Below are positions 55,531-64,000 of a stretch of 64,000 bases of DNA, in pieces (position 1 is the first letter of the stretch; the number at the start of each line of letters is the position of its first letter). Position numbers and translations under genes: made by a program. A model generated the notes under the pieces. That model was not told where the DNA came from and searched no databases. It saw only the letters and a list, made by a program, of their open reading frames with translations. The DNA is from Neckera pumila. Taxonomy: Eukaryota; Streptophyta; Bryopsida; Hypnales; Neckeraceae. The stretch spans positions 17,996,065 to 18,060,064 of the forward strand of contig OZ018416.1 of assembly GCA_963969595.1 (NCBI GenBank). The letters run 5' to 3'.

Positions 55531-57000
55531 TATGGTTAGATTTTTTTGAGCCAAAATTTATTTAACTATGAACCTACATTCTCTTCTCTACCATGCATTC
55601 TTAGGAAAAAGCATTTAGTTTGGTGCATTAATCCTTGAGAGTCAACATCAACTAGATGGATGATGCTCAAAAGCTTCATATTGGAGTTATATGAAATAGA
55701 TGAAGTACATTTGCTAAATTATTGTCTATTCTTTAGCACTGTGACTAGCTTGGTCACTCAATGATTTGGGCCAAGTTCTTGAACAATTCATGTTAAGATG
55801 GGAAGAAAACAAAACTTTCTATAACATTATTAACAAAGAATGATTCTCTCCAAAACATTATTGAAGACCCAAGATTATCAACACAAAAGCAAGGAATGAT
55901 TTTGTATGTAAGTCAGGGAAGTTGGGTCACCTCATCTTTTGGAAGAATGCTCTTTCTTAGATATTTGGCTTTGTCTAATTCCTAAAGGATAAGGGCTTTT
56001 GGGGGGTCACATAATGCTCAAAACTGCCATTTTTATTGCAAAGAGCAAAAACCTTTGAAAAATGTTTCTTTTTGCATATCTAACTATAAGATGTTATACT
56101 AGACAAAGTGTGAGAATATGTGGAAGAAATTCTATAAACATTGGCCACATTGATTGCACACTTAAAGAGAAGAAAACCAATTTTTTGCACCTTGTTTGCC
56201 TATGTTATAAGACTTTAAATCTTATTAACTTTGTAGTTTTGCACTCTTGACTTTGAATTTTTTTAAATTTATCATGAAGAATTGAATTGATATTTTAGGA
56301 TTTTTTAATTTTTAAAAATAAGGTGATTTTAATTCTTAAAAAATTTGACAAGTACAAGTAGGTAGATAGAAGGAAATGCAAAATCATTAATAGTTCCAAG
56401 GTAGAATTGAAACATACTAATTCCAATACTGAGATTGCTATGACCATTGAATTTGACTTTGTGAAACTTTTTTTTCTTTCAAAAAACATGAAAGTTGAGA
56501 TCAAAGTCAAATCCCATACATTATTTTTTCAAGAAGATGCTCTAATTGCCCACAAAACAAGATGCTCTACAACTTTCTCATTACTTATTCAAATGAAACA
56601 AAAACAAGCCTTTCCATATAGAGAAAAATGTCATCTATTAATATGGAAAAAAAACATTTTTTGTTCAAATTTTTGTAGTTTAGTTTTGTTGCCTGCTGAA
56701 CTTAAAAAAAGAGCTTATTGTGGCCTACACTGCATAACTTTGTTCCTAGATCTAGAAAGTTAATCTATTTTTCTATCTTTCAAAAAAAGGTTTAAAAATT
56801 AAGCCAAAAATTGAGATCATAGGAACCTACTTGAACGTCCATTTCATTCCCCCCCAAAGAAACAAATGGTCCTTTTAGGTGAATGGCACCATATACAACT
56901 CATAAACAATGTTGTATCCAAGAATGAAGATTTTCCATCTCGTTTTTTGTCAAGCCTCTATCGGCCTCCAAAGTTTCTTATCTTTATGCCCCCTCCTACC
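55531..57000. other. AT-rich DNA including an eroded TTAA-family element
   Basis: About 55979-56880 carries family blocks: tcctaaaggataagggc, ctcaaaactgccatttttat, tctaactataagatgttata, tctaattgcccacaaaacaa, and ggtccttttaggtg at the far end. The TTAA flanks are no longer intact. 55531-55978 shows nothing recognisable. Confidence 0.5.
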
Positions 57001-58160
57001 TGATACAACCTTAGCTAGTACTCCCTCCTTCCCAAAATGATCTTTCTCAACTTGAATGATCTTTGCTTGGGCTTGAATCTCTACCTACCTAGTTTTGAAT
57101 GTCTACCTGGACCTTGGATATCTACCAAGACCTTGAATCTCTGCCTACTTCATTCATTCCCACTGCAATCGCTCTCGAAACTACCACCAGTCCCCTTCCT
57201 CCCTCCCACAACACAACGTGCAACCGAAAGAGCATTTCAGTACCAAAAAATGAAGGGAAACCAGAAGATCATTTTGGGACGGAGAGAGTTAAAAATTTGC
57301 GCATTTCGTCGAGCGGCTCTTTGCCCTTAGTAGTGTGCTCAGTACCAAATTGTGTGACCGCATTTTTAGCCCAAGTCTCAGTCATGGCCAAAATGTGTGA
57401 GTGCCAGTGAGACTGGCAAGCCCAGCCCAGCCAATTCCAGGGGATCGTGGGCTTGTAAGCTTTGGAGCAGTCCTCGGTGTGGGTTGTCTGTTTCTTCCCA
57501 GTCTTTAGTGTTTGGAGGTTCCACCTTTGGGCCATTACACTTGCTTTCCACCATTCAACTTTTGAGCTCACTTTGTCAACAAAAAGCTAAGGTACTTGTC
57601 TTCCATGCCTTGTTACTTCAATGGTGGATTTATGGCAGGAGCTGCTTCAATCTTTGGTTCTACAAAGCCTCACTTTTTCTTTTCTTTTTTGACACAAATG
57701 AAACGGAACACAAAGCCTCACTTTGAAAGGGAGCGTGTAAGAGCATCCTCAATGCCACACTCGTAAAATTAAAGACACCGCAACAGTACATGTAGTTTGT
57801 ATTCTTGTCCCCTTTTTTCATTGTGGTTTTTTCCGTTGCAGGCGCCTCAATGTGATGACGGTACTCTATACCCTAGACGGTGCAGACATGGAAGCAGGTG
57901 ATGGGAAAGGTTTGTAGCAGCTCCTGCACCTGCACGATCTCGAATTAATTTGCATTCAACTGTTGCAGTTATTGTTGTTGATTAAGGAATGTAGAGGAGT
58001 TTGGAGGGCACAAGAAAAGACCAGCTTTTGCCATGCAAGAGTCAAGAAATGGCGAACCCGTGAAGGTAACGTGGAAGGTGTTGTTAGCATTGGATTAAGA
58101 TTTGGGTGGTTTTCTGTAACCCACGCAAGATTTGCCATTGTAGTGCATCCATAGAAGGGC
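57001..58160. other. GC-richer segment without a gene that can be defended
   Basis: Several frames of about 100 residues overlap here on both strands (57037-57330, 57099-57410, 57269-57571, 57397-57726), but none resembles a family. A short exon-like stretch at 57842-57897 (acceptor ttgcag, then APQCDDGTLYPRRCRHGS, then donor ag|gtgatg) could be part of a small gene. Confidence 0.3.
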
Positions 58161-59178
58161 AGACTGAGGATGCAATAAGGTAATTACATTGTAAATTGCA
58201 CAAATAAGCAAATCGACATGGTTCCCATTACTATATTGAAAATAAAATTGTGGTTTCTTATTGGTAAACAAAGGGGGATTCTACATATTTTTAGAATGCA
58301 TTTTTTGAATACCATATGAATATACTATAAAATTTTCTTAAGTGCTAAAAATAGGTGTTTGTAAAACCAATCCTAGACTCTCATAATTAGTAGGAGTACA
58401 TATTAGGCAAGAATTTGTAGCGGTCGATTTTAGAAAGGAGTCAAAATTAGGTGTGGTTACCTTAGTTCTTGCTATCCCTAAACCGCTAATAACTTTTACA
58501 AGAAACTAAAAATTATTAATCTAAATGGTGAGAACATTCTAATCAACATAGGTGTCCTTTCTATTTGTTTTTATATTAAAAGTTCAAAACGGAGTTCAAA
58601 AAACAACTTTATATGGGTAATTCTACCTTCCTAGTCCACAAAAGAAAACTCCTTGTAACTTTCACCTCAATATTTGGAATTGAATGGTTCAAATGTTTTT
58701 GAATAGGTATCAATCTATAAATTAAATAAAAATAATTCATCTTTTATTTAGGATATATATTTAGCAACCTACTTTGACATTGAAATCCGGAAAAAAAACT
58801 TGTAACTTTTGCAATATTTATTAGAACGGTGTGAAACAAAGCTATGTAGATGCTAATGATGATGATTAGCATCCATCCTAAACAACTCGTGCAAAAAATC
58901 CATATTATGAAGTCAATAGAGCCTACCTGAGCTCTCAAAAAACCAAAGTAGTCTCTTTAGTACTTTACGGGTTAATACAGTCTTTTCTTCCTCTCTTTTT
59001 CTCTCTTTTTGAGAGAAAACAACCTCGTATTTCACTCATATTCTCCAAAGTGCTTGGATTTCTTCTTCAAAGATTTTGTGAATTTTCCAATGGAACAATA
59101 ACCTTGATTTGATAGGTGCGCCATTTAATTGTGCCTTCCATCTTGAAGGTGTCACAAGTAGGGGAAAAAACATACCAT
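58161..59178. other. AT-rich DNA ending in an eroded TTAA-type terminus
   Basis: gtactttacgggttaatac at about 58961-58979 looks like an eroded right end of the TTAA family. Inner blocks (aaaactccttgtaactttc, gaatggttcaaa) fit loosely. No gene is seen. Confidence 0.35.
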
Positions 59179-59314
59179 ACTAGAAGGTCAGATTTGTCAA
59201 AGAGTTGTTGAAATGGAACTTCCACATCACCTTGCTCCAATCACTAGATGCCATGTGGCACTTTTTGGCCCAAGCTGGCCACTGAAATTATGTCGAATCT
59301 GACCTTCAAGTAGA
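59179..59314. mobile_element. Small MITE-like inverted repeat
   Basis: ACTAGAAGGTCAGATTTG at the left pairs with the inverse of the right end, ACTTGAAGGTCAGATTCG. It is about 136 bp. The target duplication is unclear, so the ends are approximate. Confidence 0.5.
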
Positions 59315-59360
59315 GTACTTGTATTTCAGTAATTGTTGCATTTTTTTTACAGCAACTTAA

Positions 59361-60283
59361 CCCCTAAAGGACCAACATGCATTTTTTGGCCGTATGGAAT
59401 TTTTGGGCAGGTATGTACAACTAGATATTTCCATATTTTGGGCTGAAATTTTAATAGAAGGTGGGGGCAAGGAATATCTTTCATATACAACAAATTTCAA
59501 GACATTTGGATATAAGATTCAAAAGTTATGGCCTAATATGTTACTTTTTTTCGTAACTGGGCAGTTCGGGCAAATAAAAAAAAAAAACTTTTTTCGAAAA
59601 CAAAAATTTGAAGTTGGTTTTCTAGAGTTATATATAGGTAAAAAGCTTTGCATCATCCCATTTTTATCAATGACTCAAAAGTTATGAAGATTTTAAGTTT
59701 GTGGGTAGTTATGGATTCTCTATTCTAAAATAAACTTTGAAGGCCTTTATCATATTCAATTTTCAATATTTTTTGAAAAAAATAAAAACCTAGGATGTAG
59801 ATTATTTATTACAACATTTCCACCATTGGGATTAGCATTTTTCAGTTCCATAATTAAATTCTTGACAATTTTGTAGTTTGAAAGATTCTCTACTACTATC
59901 TACTTACTATTTTTTTCCTATATGTTGTACAATTCCAAATGAAGTGAAAATTTTCAAGCATGTAGCCAACTTGTCTAGGAAAAAGAATCTAAAGAAGCAC
60001 CATCATTTTGGAAATTTTTTCATCGAAAAGTGAGCTTGTGAAGTGCAGCTGCCCTGTTTTTTGCAGGGCCTAAAAATTGGTTGTAGTGAATTTGAATGCT
60101 TATATCTTGCAATCCACGTGGTGGAATTTCCTGAAATTTTTACCACATGTTCTCAAGTCACCATACTACAAGATCCTACGGTTACATGTGTCAAATTTTT
60201 TTTTTTCAAAAATTGGATACTTGTACTAAAAATGGCAGTTTTTGAGCCTTTTCGTTGAGAACATAGTCCTGGAACTTTAGGGG
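59361..60283. mobile_element. TTAA-flanked element, subfamily A, full length
   Basis: TTAA occurs at 59357-59360 and 60284-60287. The ends are CCCCTAAAGGACC and CTTTAGGGG. It is 923 bp. It matches the inverse complement of 2005-2924 from end to end. The open frames inside (59394-59687, 60043-60258) are not conserved in the siblings and are taken as chance. Confidence 0.82.
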
Positions 60284-60287
60284 TTAA

Positions 60288-60723
60288 GTCTTCATTTGTG
60301 GTCTTTTGTAACTGGCTTGGTCAACTGCAGCAAAGCTTTTTTTGCACCCATTGGGGGATATGAACAGCTGGTGATGAATCCCAAATCATCAACACCTTTT
60401 CAGCTATACTTTGTTGTTTTAGAAATCTAATTGTGGTGCACTTTTCCCCAATCAACCACTGCCTGAATGTGTGCAGCACAGTGCCAGCAATAAACAATAG
60501 CTGATTGTAATTAAATTACTCAACAAAACAAACAGCAAAACAAACAAGTTGCCATAGATTCATACGATTTGTATGTATACAAAATTGGGGGAGATGCACC
60601 AATGATGGAGGAAGATTTAACCCTTAAAGGCCTAGATCCTTTTTTGAATTTTTTCACATTTTTGCTTATTGAACTTTGTACTGTAGAGAAATATCAGTTA
60701 CCGCAATTTCATGAAATTGGTCA
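60288..60723. other. Intergenic spacer with a TTAA-type fragment
   Basis: gatttaacccttaaaggcct at about 60614 is a stray left end of the TTAA family, cut off after about 100 bp by the next element. Nothing else is seen. Confidence 0.45.
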
Positions 60724-60727
60724 TTAA

Positions 60728-61630
60728 CCCTTTAAGGACCAAAGTTCCCCTTTGGGGATTTCGGGCACGCTCGTGTGACCTCAAATTTTGACCTGACTTT
60801 TTGAAACTTTTTTTGAAGATAGGGAATGTTAGTAGCTTTCTAAACACATAATTTTTTTCCAATTGGTGCCCGGGAGCAAAAGTTATGCCATCCAAAGTCA
60901 AAAAAGTTGTTTGCCAGACTGGAAAAAAAATAAATATAAAAATCAATTATTTAATTAGGATTTCTTTTCTTCTCAAAGATCATATTTTTGTCTACATTTG
61001 AAGCTTTGATTCATTCTATTTGGACTCAAAACGAGAAAGTTATGGACAATCTTGATTTTTGGGCAATCTTTCAAAAAACAACTTATTGAATTTATTTTTT
61101 AATGCAATTTTCAAATTTTTTCAATTTTGTTTTTTTGACAAGGTTAAGTTTGTTTGCAAGAACAATCCCGCTGGTGGGATTTTGGTGTTTTAATTCCTCC
61201 TAAGAACTATTAACAATTTAGGGTTTTGTTCAATTTTGGACCTAATTCTACTTAACAATTTTTTAATATGTGAAAATCAAGTTTGACATTCTAAAATTTT
61301 TACCTCCGACTTGCAACTCAAATGTTCAACATACAAAAATTTACTTTATGGTGTGTAGTGCAAAAAAAATCCTCAAATGGCCGTCAACGTCATTTGAAAT
61401 TGAAGGCCACAGTTCAAAAAAACTTCTTTTTCCAACTTCAAATGCTAAAATCTTCCAATCCGTATGGTCAAACTTCATGAAATTTTTACCACATGATTTG
61501 AGACAAGTGAAGTATAAAATCCTATGGTTAGATTTTCTTAAAAAGTTTTTTTTGGTTTAGGGAGTGATCACAGTAGAAATGGCAGTTTTTAGTGGTTTTG
61601 GAACCAGAAAATACCTTGGTCCTTTAGGGG
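60728..61630. mobile_element. TTAA-flanked element, subfamily C, full length
   Basis: TTAA occurs at 60724-60727 and 61631-61634. The ends are CCCTTTAAGGACC and CCTTTAGGGG. It is 903 bp. It is the intact reference for the split element at 31946-37475 and for 46005-46920. Blocks include gctcgtgtgacctcaaattt, gtgcccgggagcaaaagtta, gttatggacaatcttga, cttccaatccgtatggtcaa and aaatggcagtttttagtgg. Confidence 0.82.
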
Positions 61631-61634
61631 TTAA

Positions 61635-63335
61635 GGAAGGTTGTCATTTCAACATTCAAGTATGACATTGGATGAATGAGAAGTTAATTGAACTACTAAA
61701 CAGAGCATACAAGCCATCCGTTTTGTCGTTCAGAATATGGATGTCGGAGCACTTTGAAGGATGCGGCTCCTGTGACCACGATAGTCACCAAAACAGTTCC
61801 AATGATTGAACCAAGTGGTGCATTCTTTGTTTGTTTTTGTAGTGAACAATGAAGTCATCAATCGACCACTTTTCGGCCTCAACGTCCTTCAAGGGTTAAG
61901 CCCCAAGGACGGAGCCTATGATTGTGGAGTCAAACTTAAAAGTCCTTTAGTCTATGTCCACCATTTCTTCTTTTATATTTTATTTTTTATTTTCAGAGAT
62001 GAATCAAACATGTCTATTATTTGTCATACAATTTTGAAATTTTTTGTAAAAATTTCAAATTATCATGAACTTTTGAAGGAAAAATTACGAAAATTCGTAT
62101 CAAATACAAAATTATGTTAAAAAAAATCTAAATTTCTTAGAATGGAAGTACATTATGGTGTAGAACATTGTGGTATAAAGAAAATTTTTGTGTCACTCCA
62201 TATTAAAAACATGGTTATAGATCCTCAACTTTGAACTTCAATAAAATGCTTATTTCAAAAGAAAATTGAAAATTTCCAAATGGAGTAGAAACTATACCTT
62301 AGAAGTTTCATTTTTCTTTTTAAAAGCAAAAGAAATTGTTTTGAATGTCAAAATCAAGTTTTAAGGGGAAAAATCTCAAAGTATCAAAATACACTAGATT
62401 TTGTACCATTTTTTTGATAAACTACCCCAAATAAAATAAATAAAAACTAAAACGTCTTGAACTTAACTCACTAATGTGGCTATGGCATCAATAAAGTTGC
62501 ACACCAAAAATCAAGTGAAAATCATTCATTCTTCAATATGCACAAAGCTTAACCATCCAAAAGGACACAAAACGTATGGGCTCCTTCCAAGGTTAAGAGT
62601 TATGTCTCCCCTTGTGAAGCAAATAGATTACCTATTTGTATTTGACAATTGCAAGTCCCGTAACATTCTAGATAGGGAGGTTGGGAGTAGAGAGAACCAA
62701 CCTTCTGGTAAAAATATTGAAAACATTGAAGTTTCCTATTTACCATGGATAGAATTTTTGAGGTCATATTCGGAGTAGGAGACTCCAAATATCTAGAAAG
62801 GTTAGGAAGTACAAAAATAACCAACTATAAAATAGCGGATAGGTTTTTGCTTGGATACTTGGATGTATATCAAAGGCCAAGAGTATAGATTGGTTTGTCC
62901 AAACCAAAAAGTTGAGATCCTTCTAAAGTGTCTTTATACCTCAAACAATTTTTTGTACAATGGACCTCAATACATGGGTCAACATGAATTCAAGATTTTC
63001 TATAGTAAAAATAGTCTCAAATCTTAGGAAGCAAAGGATACCTTGCCTTCAAGTTCAAATATGTTATCATCATTGCTTAACCATTATTGTAACTCTTCAA
63101 AGCGCTAGTAAACAAATGATGTCTAACTTTGGATTTTTTCCCTCTACACTTCCTTTATATTCCCTCCATTCCATAATACTAGTCTTCTTTGAAGGTATTT
63201 TTGTCCCAAATTAGTCGTCCCGAGAGAAATGTAGTTCATAACCAATTTTAGTATTGAAAATAATCATTTTTTTATAAGCTCTAATAGTGAAATGAAGCAT
63301 AAGAAGGCTACACAAAATAGTGAAATTAGGTTGCC
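61635..63335. other. AT-rich DNA, including the second copy of a dispersed repeat
   Basis: About 61910-62600 is the loose counterpart of 43500-44440. The rest has no recognised gene; the frames at 62476-62778 and 62960-63214 show no family resemblance. Confidence 0.4.
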
Positions 63336-63339
63336 TTAA

Positions 63340-64000
63340 CCCCTAAAGGACCAATATGCGTTTTTTGGCAACATAGAAATTTTGGGCAGGTACGTGTGGC
63401 TAGAGATTTGCATATTTTGGGCTGAAATTTTTATAGAAGGTGGGGACAAGGAATATCTTTCATATGGACCAAATTTCATGACATTTGAAAATACAAGTCA
63501 AAAGTTATGGCCTAATATGTTACTTTTTTTCGTAACTGGGCAGTCTGAGTAGATCAGAAAAAATCACTTTTTTCAAAAGTAAAGTTTTGAAATTGGTTTA
63601 TTAGATTTATATATACTTGGAAATTTTTGAATCATTCCATTTTGATCAATGAGTCAAACGTTACAAGAATTTTTAGTTTGCTGGCGGTTATGGATTGTCT
63701 ACTCTAAAATAAACTTTGAAGTCGTTTATTTCACTCAATTTTTAATGTTTTTCAAAAAAAATAAAATTTGATTGTAGGATGTAGATTGTTTATTAAAACA
63801 TTTCAACCATTGGAATTGGCATTTTTCAATTCCATAATTAACTTCTTAACAATGTAGTGTTTTGAACCATTCTCTACTTCTTTCTACTTACTATTTTTTT
63901 CCTATATGTTGTACAATTCCAAATAATCTGAAAATTTTCAAGCATGTAGCCAACTTGCTTTGAAGAATGAATCCAAAGAAGCACAACCATTTTAGAACTT
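63340..64000. mobile_element. TTAA-family element, subfamily A, cut by the window end
   Basis: TTAA occurs at 63336-63339, followed by CCCCTAAAGGACCAATATGC. It aligns with 59361-60000 in the same orientation and with 2005-2924 in inverse. The right end lies outside the window. Confidence 0.8.

Noticed and set aside
57037..57726. Several overlapping ~100-residue frames
   Set aside because: Present on both strands, mutually overlapping, and without family resemblance.

Overview
The window looks like a nuclear contig from a land plant, most likely a bryophyte (moss). Three things point that way: a DYW-type PPR gene whose tandem PLS units closely resemble moss editing-factor paralogues, a four-exon plant GT43 (IRX14-type) gene with a 5'UTR intron, and very AT-rich intergenic DNA full of short non-autonomous transposons and broken plant-type genes. 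The assignment rests on remembered family patterns; a lycophyte or fern is not excluded. There is no prokaryotic operon structure.

Layout. 1-13.5 kb is repeat-rich. It holds TTAA-flanked elements, a degenerate Ty1/copia element (about 3.77-5.21 kb), a broken F-box gene (about 5.78-6.50 kb, minus), a 1-kb inverted array of ~190-bp units (8.64-9.66 kb), and a 5'-truncated copy of a long mosaic element (10.6-13.5 kb). 13.5-19.0 kb is a GC-richer island with one convincing gene: a minus-strand secreted protein with four 4-cysteine modules (17346-18239), a TATA box, and an 80-bp tandem repeat beyond its 3' end. 19.2-38.1 kb is again a transposon layer cake, with MITEs inside TTAA elements and a 4.74-kb mosaic element (32466-37207) splitting another TTAA element. 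38.1-43.0 kb is a second island with a DYW PPR gene broken by two frame changes. 43.0-47.1 kb is repeats. 47.2-53.5 kb is the best intact gene, the IRX14-like GT43 xylan synthesis gene. 53.5-64 kb holds foldback MITEs and more TTAA elements.

The main pattern is a family of about 13 elements, most of them 0.9-1.2 kb, that begin CCCCTAAAGG, end in the inverse complement and sit between TTAA tetranucleotides, as expected for piggyBac-like (or Kolobok-like) non-autonomous transposons, which would be unusual in a plant. Several carry younger insertions (CACTA-type foldback, TA-flanked MITE, GGGTG-TIR element, the long mosaic element). In each case a sibling copy in this window shows the empty site, so the order of insertion can be read directly.

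The genes do not form one pathway. The GT43 gene acts in Golgi xylan synthesis. The PPR locus, if it had been intact, would have encoded an organelle RNA-editing factor. The cysteine-rich protein is presumably apoplastic and of unknown role.
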